A stretch of DNA of 64,000 nucleotides. Origin: Plasmodium malariae. Lineage: Eukaryota; Apicomplexa; Aconoidasida; Haemosporida; Plasmodiidae. Below, in pieces: positions 36,901-50,378 of the stretch. Location of the stretch: NCBI RefSeq assembly GCF_900090045.1, contig NC_041788.1, forward strand, positions 2,475,501-2,539,500. Reading direction: 5' to 3'. The notes under the pieces are model-generated. The model searched no databases. It was not told the DNA's origin and was given only the letters and a program-made list of their open reading frames with translations. Position 1 is the stretch's first letter. Each line of letters begins with the position of its first letter. The position numbers and the translations under genes are program-made.

Positions 36901-39900
36901 TGTTATAGGGTAACGTGTTCCTTATATTGCTAATAGTTTTATAAATTAAGTATATTTTATACATATAATTACATAGTTTTATTTTCATTTCTTTTTTCCT
37001 TTGAATATAAGGAATATAATACCTGTTCAACCAACAAAAGATTTTTACTACTGTTATACATCTTTTAAACCGTAAACTTCTTATATCCTTAAATATTTCT
37101 TTTTTCTTTTTTTCAAATAATATATGATCTCCACTATCATTAGAAAACAAAAAGGATGTGTTATCATATAAGTAGTAGTTTATCTGTGTATACATATGCG
37201 ATTTCATAAATACATAATTTCTACCTATTTTAAAATATTTATGTTCATTGAATAATCTCATAAAATAATAAATTATATCATCCTTACTACAATATTGTAA
37301 TTCTATAGGTATATTATGTTTACATTTTTCTAACAATTCTTCTTTTAATATTTTATGTGATAATCCTTTATTTATTATCTTGACCATTTCATTTACTCCA
37401 CTCTGCTTCAACTGAGCATATACTAAACTTCTTTTAAAGCAGTCCTTCTGCATATGCTCATTAGGCAACATGCATCTAACATAATACATATCTGTCTTTT
37501 CTAAATTGGCAAAGAGGTTATCGAGCTCCTTCATATACTTCCTGCTGACACTCAGCAAGTTGGTCTTTTTGTTCTTGCCATGTTTATCCATTTTCCCATT
37601 ATTGCCTTCTTTTATATTTCGCTCACTCTTGTCAAACTCGCTGATATTTCGACTGATGGTTGAAGTAGGGTCACCCATTTTTTGTCCTTGCCTGTTCAGA
37701 ATTATTTCCCCCTTTGCACCATTTTTGTTCATCCCTTTTTTCAAATTGCTAATTTGGTCTTGTATAAATTTATTATCCTTTAATTTGTTTATTTTAATTT
37801 CTGATTTAGTTGTAATCGTGTTTCCAATGTTGCTACTATCACCCCTTTTGCCTATATCACTGCTCTCGGCTCTGTTTCCCTTTGCACCACACGCTTTTTC
37901 ACATGCTAACTTGTTTTTATTCATGGAAGACGATATATCATATGCCTGATTCTCTATCTTTTCGCTGTTCAAATCTCCTGCATTTTTCGTCATTGTCATC
38001 TTTGCTTCTAAATCTTCGCATGTGATATGATTCATTTGCTCGGATATTCTATTTTCACTTACTCCTTTACTATTATGAGTTAATTTTTTATCATATCCTT
38101 TTGTGTCTTTAATTTTTTCTTCTACCTGTTGCAACTCATGATCTTGTATACAATTTAATTTTACCTCCATTGTTTCATTATGTTCATTTGATCCCATCCT
38201 AAGAAATATATTCTTTGAATTTTTAATTATATACTCTATTTCTGGCTCAACTCTATCACTGTTTTTGTACACCCAATTTTTAATAGTATACGTTATATGA
38301 CCAGCATAATGTTTGATGAAAAATGTATTTGTCTTGATGTTTTGTTTTTTGCTTGTATACATATTGTCTTTATTACTTATAAAACCATATATATCCTTTT
38401 GAATATAATTTTTTTCATTATTTAACAAGTAGATAAATAAATCATCATCTACTTTTTTCTGACCACTAGTATTTAACTTGGTTATGTCATCCAAATTTCT
38501 AAATAGCTTTTCAATAAAAAAAATGGTATCTTTATAACTAGGTACATCTATATCATTCCACAAAATATTTTCTGACTTGTAAATAATTTTTTCCTTTTCA
38601 ATTTCATTGTTAATGTAATAATTATTTAATTTTTCATTAGCTAGATTGATACATAATTGTTCTAAGTCATTGAAAGCTAATTCTTCAAACCCGTACAGAT
38701 CTAGTATAGATATAACATTATTATTAGTTTCATATATCCCTTGATTTGTTATCAATTCTTTCTCTTTTTTACTTAAATTTGTCATATTTATATCATTTAT
38801 TAGTCTATTAAATAATTTTTTATATATTACTTTTATTAATGTGTGTAAAGTGGAAACTGCGTTTTCCTTATTTCGACGCATTTTTATATTTTCACACGAA
38901 ACGCTTATATTCTTGTAATTGATCGTGTTTTCGAGGTCACTTTGGTTTATTTGCAGGCACATGCATGCATTCCTGTAGCCTTCCCCCCAAGGTACACGCT
39001 CCAGGTCTTCCTGTTGCTCCTTATCCTGCTCCTTGTGTGGATCTTCCTCACTCGGGTCTATCTCCCCCAAGTGTATTAATCCCGCTATGATATCATAAAA
39101 CTGGTTAATCTTGTCATCATCATACTTTATATAACGGAGTCCTTGTACTAAATACTCGAAATTCTTTTCGTCCTTCTGTCGTTCCCTTTCGTCATTCTGT
39201 CGTTCCATTTCTACGTAGTTACTCCCTTCTTCTATGCTTCTATCCCCGTTTACCATTTTGTTTCTTTTAATTATTTTATTTTTTCTTTTTTCCCTACTTT
39301 CTCCTTTACATGCATCATTATTTAAGATATTATAATAATAAATATCTCTGATCAAATTCCTTTCTTTCAACTGCGTGTCAGATAAACCCCAAATGGCTTG
39401 ATAAAAAACGTGGAAATTCCTTTCTCCATTATTATGAGTAATACATCTATTAATTTCTAATAATAGTATTAATATTTTGATATTAGAAAAGCAATAATTA
39501 AATAACGTATAATTATCACTATTTTTTTTTTCAAATATTAAGTCATTAATTCTTCCACATCTACTACTGTTATTGTTTTTTATAGTTTTTGCATTGCTCA
39601 TCGATTCTATTATATTGTTAATGTAAATAAGTTTATCAATTCGATCATAATTTGTATATTCATCGATGGCAGATGTTTCACTCTTTTTTGTTATGATATT
39701 TTTTTCCTCGACCTCCTCTTTCTCCTCATTACTTGCTGCCCTTGCATCAGTTTCATTCACTGTTCTTTTGTAGCTTCCTACAATACTATCCGTAGCACCC
39801 CTTCTCTTTTCCCTCTCTACGTCCTTCACTCTGCTATTCAATTTGATATTCACTTTGGCATTTACATTGGCATTTCCTTCGCCATTCGCTTCTGCTTCCA

Positions 39901-40865
39901 CGTCCGCCCCTACTTCCTCCTCCTCAGAACTGTCATGCATGTAAGAGCTCATACTTTTGTATATCTGCTTCTTATCATTTCTATATCTGTGGAAAAAGAT
40001 GTAGTGGAAATACTTGAAAAGAAATTTGCAATTTTCCGTTTTTCCACTACCACTATGCCCTGAAACAACAATAGTTTGTCTTTTCTTTTTTAATACCATA
40101 TTTCTATATGCCATATTACTAATATCATAAATATGGGCATTATAATCTTTTTTAATACTATTTATATTGTTATTTTTGAATTTATTTAAATATATATTCA
40201 TCTGTTCAGTGTCATACAGTCCTTTGATTTGTTTATATGGATTGATAGCTAACAGTAATGAAGCATGAAATGTATATATTTTATTTTTTTTGTATCTATT
40301 TTTTAAGTTAACCAAAACATTTTGCTCGTTCAGCAATATTATATCTATGTTATTTTCACTGTCTATTTCTATGTCCTCCCTCAGGCATCTAACCACTTTA
40401 TCTGCTGCTACGTTTTCGAGGGTTTTTCCTTTACCTGGAAAGATGCAAGAATATCGGGGGGGGGCTTGAGTACGCACGTGAATGTGTATATATATATGTA
40501 TATGTGTATTTATATATATGCACATATATATGCATATGCACCTCATGCGCTCACCGCACAAAACATTGTTGTGCAGTTGTGCAGTTGTGCAGTTTCTTTT
40601 TTTTCCCCTCAATTTTCTAACGTTTAAGGTTGTACGAATTTTCCGATTTGTTAAATTTAGAAATCTCCATTTTTTTGTATATATTATTATAAAAATACCA
40701 TACATGCGTATGTGAGTATATGTCTTCTTTTTCCTTTTTTTCAGAGGGAAGATCCTCTTCACATATGTCTTCCCTTTTTATTGAGTCCTTCTGATCATCG
40801 TCTTTCATGTTTGATATATTGGAATAATAGAAAGTTTCGTTGCTCTTAAAATGCAAGGAAGCCAT
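33935..40865 (-). CDS. MyoJ: Myosin J heavy chain, two exons, about 2247 aa
   Basis: Exon 1 is 40865-40622 (81 codons plus 1 base, starts MASLHFKSNETFYYSN); exon 2 is 40434-33935. The intron runs GTTAGA..TTTCCAG and holds a (TA)-rich stretch; the exon-2 frame stays open upstream through intron DNA, which is not coding. Motor landmarks: P-loop GHSGSGKTEN (about residue 206; most myosins have GESGAGKT), switch I NNNSSRCGRINDLIF (about 370), switch II ILDLYGFEEL (about 660), and YYVRCMLPNE with LKQSGVNEM in the lower 50K/converter area (about 1067-1090). A Lys/Asn-rich insert of some 300 residues separates these last two. A basic neck region follows, then a long tail with no coiled coil, and an EPREES repeat near the end (DNA 34205-34420). 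Orientation and position fit P. falciparum MyoJ. Confidence 0.9.
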
Positions 40866-41060
40866 TTTTTTCTCGGTTTGCCCTTTTTTCAAAAAAAAAA
40901 AAAAAAAAAAAAAGCGTCATTTCTTTTCATTTCTTTTTTTTTTTTTTTTTTTTTTTATTTATTCCCTCTCCTCTATTTTATAATTAATATATATATACAG
41001 AGCGTGCTTGATACTTCCAAACAATTGGTGTCTCGACTTTTACTTTTCTACAGCAAAAAA

Positions 41061-42151
41061 ATGGTAAGTTTTATTTTCATTTCTTTGACAAATATATTTG
41101 TTGTTATGGTGAACTTACAACGCTCCCTTTGCTACTTGAAACATGGAAAACAACAAAAGGACACAAAAAAAAAGAAAAAAAAAATACATATACACATAAA
41201 TATACATGTATATGCGTATATGTATATGCACATATATATGTACATATACATACGCAAACACTATACGACGCGAGCGTACAAATTTAAGAAAAATGATCAG
41301 TATTTTAACACAATTAAGAAAAGATGCAGTAACGAATTTCACCAAACGACAAAGAGTTCTTTGTTAATATGCATAACAGCAGAACATGTAAAAATGGAAG
41401 TGCAAAAATTTGTGTTCTAGAATTTAATTTTTTTGAGTTCTATTATTAGCTAAAAATATGCACTCATCTGTGTGAATATTATTATTATTTCTACCAGCTG
41501 TAGAGCACAAGCAAGCATATATGCACACATATATATCTATATTTACGTATTACTTTTTTTTACATATATTCGTATATATATATATATACACCATGCAAAC
41601 AGTGTGACATTGTAGAAATGTCGTTTTAGCACAACGGACAAACGAAGAATATGAGAGTTACACACTTTTTTTAAAAATTATTACGTGTGTAGCCAATGCT
41701 AAAAAGTAAAAAATTATGTCCTTGTATATATAAATGTACATATATACTACTTTACACAAAAAGACAAGAATACTTTTTTTTTTTTTTTTTCTTTTACATC
41801 TTTAAACTTCATGGAATACAGTATTTTTAATTTATAATTTTTTACAAAATTTTCCCTATTTTGATATTAACTATTTAGTACCTCCCAAATCGTTTTTGTT
41901 TTTTAATTAAAATTTTTTTAACAAAAATATTTGGAAGCCATAAATAAAAAAAAAGAATGTTTTAAAATTATGATCGTATGAACAATTAATACATAAAAAA
42001 AAAAAAAAAAAAATATCGCTACGTTCAGAATTATTCTCATTCTTGGACACATTTTTTTCTTTTTTTTTCTTCTATGCAGTGTGAACATTTTTTTTTTTGG
42101 TGTTGTTCGCAGAGTATTAGCTTATGCATATAAAAATAAATAAATATATAC

Positions 42152-42226
<75 letters not shown>

Positions 42227-42550
42227 TAAATATAAATGTGCAATCATACGTACATACATACTTCCATAATTTACAAATTACATGGTTGTTTTATTACGTG
42301 AATTATTCTTAATTTTTTAAAAATAGTATTGCCGATGTATGAAGTTAGGAAGGTGCAAAAATATCACAGAACTGGAGCCAACATTGCTGCATTAAAATTT
42401 ATTGATACTAGACTATACATTTCGCCGAAGAGGAACATGAAATGTTACACATACTTACAATACGTAAATGCACACACATACATACATTCACATATATATA
42501 CAGATACACATATATATACGCATACACATAAATATACACATACACATAAG

Positions 42551-42581
<31 letters not shown>

Positions 42582-42630
42582 TTGTTTTTACGCACGGTGT
42601 TCTGAAAAGAGTACTTATTTTACCAAATGA
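41061..42630 (+). CDS. Candidate five-exon small gene, 97 aa
   Basis: Phase-consistent exons: 41061-41063 (ATG alone before a GTAAGT donor; context AAAAAAATG), 41289-41387, 42080-42113, 42327-42463 and 42610-42630 (TGA). The product reads KNDQYFNTIKKRCSNEFHQT, then CEHFFFWCCSQ across an 11-T run, then YEVRKVQKYHRTGANIAALK and ISPKRNMKCYTYLQ. Exon 4 is the strongest piece, with clear GC contrast and a GTAAAT donor. The reading frame also continues upstream of the ATG to an acceptor at 40999-41000, so the true start may be earlier. The 34-nt exon and the last exon are weak. It lies between two leftward genes and is not antisense to their exons. No family recognised. Confidence 0.4.
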
Positions 42631-42933
42631 GTCCACCAATTTTTTTTGTATGTAACGTTTTGTTCACACAAATTCTTAACATGGTGCGCATATGGCTATG
42701 CCCACACATGTTTCATTTTTTGAGTAATAAAAAAAGAAATTGCTCGTAATACATATATATATATATATATACTTTTTTTTTTTTTTTTTTTTTATGAACG
42801 TTCAGGTAAAATAAATTATAAAGTTAGCTATTTTGTATAAAAAAAAAAAAAAAAAAAGGACGAAAAAGGATGAAACAAATCTGATGTTTCTCGTTAATAG
42901 AACATTTAAACGAAGCGACAATTCGTTTTTTTC

Positions 42934-45219
42934 TCATACTTCTTTATTTTTGCAGTGGTAAATTCTATCTTCCGTAAATTTGATGTTTTGTTTTATTCTC
43001 TGAAATTTTTCATTGTTAGAAGGGTTATTTAAATCCTGCAAATTGAACATACAAACGTGTGAACATAAAATTATACAAATAATTTTATTAAGAAGAAAAT
43101 AAATAGCGCTAACAACGAAAAGAGTTCATGCAGTGTAAGTGATACACATATATATATATATATACATAAATACATACATGAATACATACATAAATTCATA
43201 CATAAATACATACATACATGAATACATACATGAATACATACATGAATACATACATAAATACATACATACATGAATACATACATAAATACATACATACATG
43301 AATACATACATAAATACATACATACATGAATACATACATAAATACATACATACATGAATACATACATTTATGTATGTACGTGGGTATTTTCCCGCCCTCC
43401 CCCTTACACCACGTTATACCGTAGTGTGTGTGAAAAAGCAAATGCATAAAAATTATTACTTTTATTTCGAGTAACTCCTGTTTATATTTCAGCAATCTAT
43501 TTTCCAAGATTGGCAGTTTCATGCTACCTGTATCCTGCATAAAAATATGTATACATGCAGATAGATATGTATGAAGGCATATATGTATGCGGGTATATAC
43601 GTATGCACGTATATTTGCATGAACGTACGCACATATACACATATAAGCGCAATTTGTTACTTGACATTTTTCCTTTTCACACGATTTTGTGAACTTCGTA
43701 CTACCATCATACTTGGACCCTGAATTAATCGTTTTGCAGTCGCAAGTATTTAACCGCATGTACATATAAATGAGTTTTTTTATTGTGAATTTTATGGTAT
43801 ATATATTTTTTTCACCTCAATTTATTATTAACCTGCACAGGTCATGTTCTTTTTGTAATTCAAGGGAGAATTTAAAAAAAAAAAAAAAAAAAATTAAATC
43901 AACCATTTGTTCATATAATGATAAGTTCACTTATAATTTTTAGTAATAATTCGAAAAGAATATCGTTCGCTATTTTTCACATAAACATATATACATATAT
44001 ATATATACATATATATATACATACATACATACATACACATTGTCATGTTTTTTTTTTTTATTTTATATTATTATTTTTTTTTTTTTATATTATTATTTTT
44101 TTTATTTTATATTATTATTTTTTTTTTTTTATATTCCTGCTTACCCCTTCAAGAATGTACTCATATTGGGGTTCATTTTTCTTCTCTGAAGCAATATATG
44201 TTATTTCGTCACAGGCACATTCAACTGTAAGCATTTTTTTTTTTGACGAGAAGAAATTATTTTCCATAGAAATGTCTAAATGATTATTCCAAGGATAGGT
44301 ATAGTAAAAATTATACACATTTAGGTTGTCTTGCATTAACTTTTTGTTGAATAGATCTATTTCGTTGTTCTCATGATAAACGATCTCATTTATGTTAGTG
44401 ATGTTGTTAGGCATATATTGGTAAGCATCCTCCATTCGTTTGATTTCTTTCTTTTCCTAATTGGAATGAGTAATTTAAAGGAGACAGAATTATGCAACAT
44501 GTAGTATGTGGTATGTATAATATGTTGTGTGTATTGTGGTGTATAGTATATTACTTGCAATTATGTTCCGTGTAGCATATAATACACATATGTACAACTG
44601 TTCCATACGGTTATAAAAAAAAAAAAAAAATTAATATCACTGTTAGTACCCTAATAATTGAACATATGACATTGTCATAGATATTCTTTATATCTTGAAA
44701 AATTTCGCCTTCCTCTTTCAGCAAGTATAGTTTCTAGTGAATATACGCACGGGTGTACATACATGTATGTACACAAATATAAATCCGTATGTATGTGTGC
44801 ATGTATGTATGTACACAAATATAAATACGTATGCATGTATGTATGCACTCAAATATAAATACGTATGTATGTGTGCATGTATAACCTTTAAGACAAAAAA
44901 AAAAAAAACGGATTTATTTTATTTTATTTTATTTTTATTATTTTTTTATGTGCATAACTTATTTGCAACTACTCAGTTAAACTTGTACTTCATTACACCT
45001 ATTAATTTACAACACTATTCTTAATAATTGTATTATACACTTTATATTTTATTTTTTCATTATTACATTGCCTTCTGTTGAGTCCTGATAATTCACAAAA
45101 TGCTTGTATATAAAATTTCTTTTATACGCTATCACTTCTTCATCCTATGTCGTTAGAAAGCGGCTCGTGTTTGTGTATGCACGGATGTTATTTTGGTGTT
45201 CGCTCGTTAGCTAGATAGC

Positions 45220-45252
<33 letters not shown>

Positions 45253-46783
45253 ATTGTTCAAACAAAAAGGAAAAGAAAAATTTTTTAAAGAAAGATGTAG
45301 AATAACGAAATGCACAACTCATATCAAGGGAATATATACCTCCTCCGTGTCTTCATTGTATCTTATGCATTTTTCATAAACCTCACAAACATTACTAATT
45401 TTGTTATATTCATTGTAATAAACAAGGATTATCTTATTTTCCGGTATTAGGAAAACTTTTTTTTTTATTCCATTCTTAGCATTCTTAAAAGAAAAAGAGC
45501 AAAAATGTATCAGAAATTAGTGCAGATGATAAAGCTTTGCAAAAATATATAAATATTATTTGGTGTAGAACTTGCTGTAACTCAATTTGTCTCTTTTTAT
45601 ATTTGTGTCAGTAAAACCTTATTTCTATATTTCACAGTGATTTTCGTTACATAGTACTCATCTCCCTCAAACGTCTAAAAAGGGTGGAAGTTTAACGAGA
45701 ACTTAACTATATGCATGAGTACAAATACGAATACATGTACATATATATGTGTATGTGCAATTATTTATATATATAATTTTTTTTTTTTTTTTTTTTCCTC
45801 CTTCCTCGTTTTTTTCATCAAATCAAGAACATGTACCTTCAACTTGTAAATTGTGTTCTCGTTCTTCGATAGCTTAACTGATCTGTATATCACGCTAAGG
45901 AATTAAAAAAAAAGAAATTTTTTTTTTTTTTTCTTTTTCACGATTAAGAATAATGTTTTTCTGTTTCTTCCTTTATACTCATCATTCCGATTAATGAAAT
46001 ATTCCATCAGTTTGTAGTCCTTTATCTGATACGGGTATTTAACAAAATATAATGTTTTTATAATGGTCTTTTTTAATTTTTAATATTCATTTCGTATTAC
46101 GAACTATTTGTTTTATTTTATGTATTTATTTTTTTTTTGTTTTCGCCATTTTGCCATTTTAATTTCCACCTCAACATAATATGCTAGTCCATCCGCCCTA
46201 AAATAACGAAAAAGGGTATTCAAGGGGAAGAAATAATAGATGTGTCCTCATATCTACACGTACTTACATATAAATACTTGCATCTCACATGTATAGACAT
46301 AACAAACACACATAACATGCATTCGTTCATACATGCGCGTGCTTACCTATTTGCGTAAAACGTGAAACGCGAATAAAACCCTATCCTCTTTGTAGAAGGG
46401 GGTGAAAAAAATAAAATAAAAATAAAGATAAAATAGAGAAAAATAAAGTACAACAAAATAGAGCAAAATAAAGTACAATAAAATAAAAATGAGCAACAAT
46501 ACCAAACAAAGCACTATCATTTAATTTTATCAAGTTATATGTTCTTGTCTGTGTGTACTTGTTCTAGTTTCTTTAAACGTTGGTGACCGCAATCATCGTA
46601 ATATTCAATAGTTTTAAATTTCTGTGGCAGATATATTTTAGCTCTTTTCCTGTCTCTGTTCATATTAGGTATATATTTAGGTATGTGTATAATATATATA
46701 TAAGTAAACATTCATTTATTTTTTTTTTTTTTTTTTATAAATATATGAAATAAATTAAGGAATTTTTCCAGAGTTTTATAGTA

Positions 46784-46820
<37 letters not shown>

Positions 46821-49051
46821 CACCTTCTATGCTTATAAAAGCTACAGACAGATTCAATGTCTGTATAGAATTTGTTTGTATAATGTGTATGCATTTCTGT
46901 TAGTCCGTCGTGCTGTAAAGAGAAGGTGAAAAGTACATGAAGGGAATTTAGAAGTTGGGTACATAAGTATTTGTATGTACATGCACAATCTTAATTGAGC
47001 AAACCTGGAGAAAATAGCCATATTCATCCTTCTTGCAGTTGTTATAAAATGTAGTCTTGCTACCTACATACAAATTTTTACAAAATCAAGTGTGTGTATG
47101 CACACATTTGGTTCTTACATGTATGTATGTTTGTTTGTTACTCATGGAACGGATAATCATATATTTCGAAAATTGAGCAAAATGTACCATGAGGGTATTT
47201 CAAGAGAAATCTGTCTTTTCTTATTACGTAAAATTTGTTTTCAACAATAGGAGTTAGTGCCTTACACAAAAAAGAAAAAAAGCGAGCGGCGAGCAATTAA
47301 TTCGTATATATATATATATGTATGTATATGTATATATATATACATGTGCATTACATCAATATTTACTGGAACAAATTTAAAAACGACAGTTCTATATTTT
47401 CCCTTCTTTGTAAATGTTTTGTCCTTTTTTTTTACTTTGTTTTTTATTTCCTCATAAAATGCAGGGACGAAATACTCTTTGTTCTTTAGTTGGGATATCA
47501 GTATTTTTATTTTTTCAGTCTTGTTTATGTTAATCTTAATAATTAAAAGGGAATATATAGGAAGAAGGACATTTTACATGAAAGCGATATAATTATAATT
47601 ACGAATTTGTATATACAAGAAGCATAATTTTACATAAACATTTTTTTCGTTCCACAAGTAAAAAATGGATCTATATGGGCAATCGTCGATGTCGTATTCC
47701 TTGCCTTAAATAAAAAAATAAAAACGGTAAGAGCTGAGGGGTGATGGATAAACAATAAATGATGAACAAGGAACGATGAACAAGGACCAACGAATGACGA
47801 ACAAGGACCAACGAATGACGAACAAGGACCAACGAATGACGAATAAGGACAAACGAATGACGAACAAGGACAAACGAATGACGAACAAGGACAAACGAAT
47901 GACGAACGATGTGTAACGATAACTTAAAAAATAATTAAAAAAAATACAAGTCTAATATGATATACGTTACTATGCCTTATGCACTACACTAAGAATACTA
48001 CCACTGCAGTAACTACAAACCTGAAGACATTTCTATAAAAACATCTTTTCTTAGATCTAAGCTTTTTTTTATAAGTATCCACATATGTATATAAAAATCT
48101 TCTTCAAGATTTACTTTTTCGTCTTCATATTTGTTTTCCCTGAGCTGTAAGTTTATTATTTTATTATTATTTTTTTTGCATGAAAAAATGAATATCAAGT
48201 AGTAATTACTTGATATTTTTGTTAATGTGCTTTCGTGTGTGCAATATCGTACGAGCGTGTATTTGCACGTGTAAACACATGTACGTAAATACACATGTAC
48301 GTAAATACACATGTACGCAAACACTCATATATACATACGTAGGTACATTATAACGTACCATCGTTTTACCAACGTTCATTAGTTTCTCATATTTCTTCTT
48401 TTTCTCCTTTATGTCTGTCATGCTCTCCTAAGCGAGTTATGAGGAAATTTTTTTTTTTTTTTTTTGATTTGTTCAAGGATTTTTTCTTTTTTTCCTACAT
48501 CTTATTTACTATCTAAATAAAAACTATTATCAGATTACATTTTTTTCCTTGGATAGTTTGAATTCTTTTAAATTAAAATCGCAAAAGTTCTTTTTCTGAG
48601 ATATGAGGGAATGTATAGGGTAAAATTTTGCTTGTATAGGCCAGGCAGTAATTAACAATTTTTTTTTTTTTTTTTTTTTGTTAATCTGTTTAACTTATTT
48701 TAACTTAATTTAGCTCAATTTGACTTAATTTGGCTTATTTTAATAAAATTTAATTTAGTATAATTTAACATAATTCAAATTAATTATCATTTTCTCTCTT
48801 TTTTCTTTCTTTTTGGTACATCATTTTTGGAGCATATAGAAAAAGGCGCTTCACCACATACAACATACGCTTCATAGTTTTTCGCTACACAAAAAGAAAG
48901 TTTTACATACACTTATTTATGTGAGAATATTTAAGCGTTTAACTACTTGAATACACCTGACTATTTCGCCTTTGGGCGCAGTGCCAACGTTAAAAATGAC
49001 AAATGTGCAGATGCACACATGTTCACGTAAATATGAACGTGTAAATATACG

Positions 49052-49094
<43 letters not shown>

Positions 49095-50327
49095 ATATAT
49101 GTTTGTATGTATATATGTTTGTATGTATATATGTTTGTATGTATATATGTTTGTATGTATATATATTTGTATGTATATATATTTGTATGTTTATATGTTT
49201 GTATGTATATATGTTTTTATGTATATATATTTGTATGTATATATATTTGTATGTGTATATGTATATATGTTTGTATTTTTTTTTTTTTACTCCTCAGCGC
49301 AGAAACGACTATGCTGGATAGATCTACACAGTCTGCAATCTACAATAAAAATTTTAACCTCTATGAAATAAATACAAATTAATAAATTAAAACAACAAAA
49401 ATAGCAAACCTTCCAGTTGAACAAAAGTGTTGTATTGGCTAGTAATATCGTTTTAATTTTTTTTTTTAATAATATTTCATAAGTAAAAAAGTTTTTAATA
49501 TAGCTGTATATTTCTTTATAGTTATTTCCCTTGCTAAAAAGGAAAGTGTATTATGAAAGCGAAAATATGTTTGCCGATTGTTGTAGTATTACAGTAATGG
49601 CGTTACTAGTACAGTTCTACTATTATACTGTAAAGTTATGTTAGTACGTAAGTACGTCATTATATTACTACATCACTACAATTACTAATCTTAAGAAGTA
49701 GGCAAAATAAAATAGTATAATTAAATAGTATAATTAAATAGTAAAATTAAATAGTAATAATAAATAGCAAAATTAAATAGCAGAATTAAATAGCAAAATT
49801 AAATAGCAGAATTAAATAGCAAAATTAAATAGCAAAATTAAATAGCAAAATTAAATAGCAAAATTAAATAGCAAAATTAAATAGCAAAATTAAATAGCAA
49901 AATTAAATAGCAAAATTAAATAGCAAAGTAAAATAAATTAATAACTAGAATAACTAAAATTTCTTCGTTTATTTATTACTCGAAGGGGAAATATATTTGT
50001 ATTATTGAGGAACAAATATTTTTTTTCATTCCGTATTCATCAATAAAGAATTCACAGAACTGAATGTTATGCTTTTCTTTAAGCTAACAGATAATAACAA
50101 ATGAAACAAAATTTAAATATGAAAATGATACTTACGTTCATATACGCACACATACGTACATACACATATACATACATGCACACATATATGTACATACATA
50201 TATACCTACATGCACACATATACGTACATACATATATACATACATAAACACATATACGTATATATATATATATACATACATAAACACATATACGTATATA
50301 TATATATACATACATAAACACATATAC

Positions 50328-50378
<51 letters not shown>

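Noticed and set aside
40435..40762. N-terminal extension of the myosin exon 2 frame (about 110 residues)
   Set aside because: It reads through a TA-rich intron; an acceptor TTTCCAG and an upstream exon in the right phase explain the true start better.
43071..43765. Minus-strand ORFs of 73-189 aa
   Set aside because: They combine two DRC7-like exons with intronic ATACAT repeats; the exons are used in the spliced model instead.
48972..49382. Plus-strand ORF with a coding-looking end (contains LDRSTQSAIYNKNFN)
   Set aside because: The coding-like end is antisense to DRC7-like exon 5 (49291-49358), which fits the long minus-strand gene in phase; the rest is a GT/ATGT repeat.
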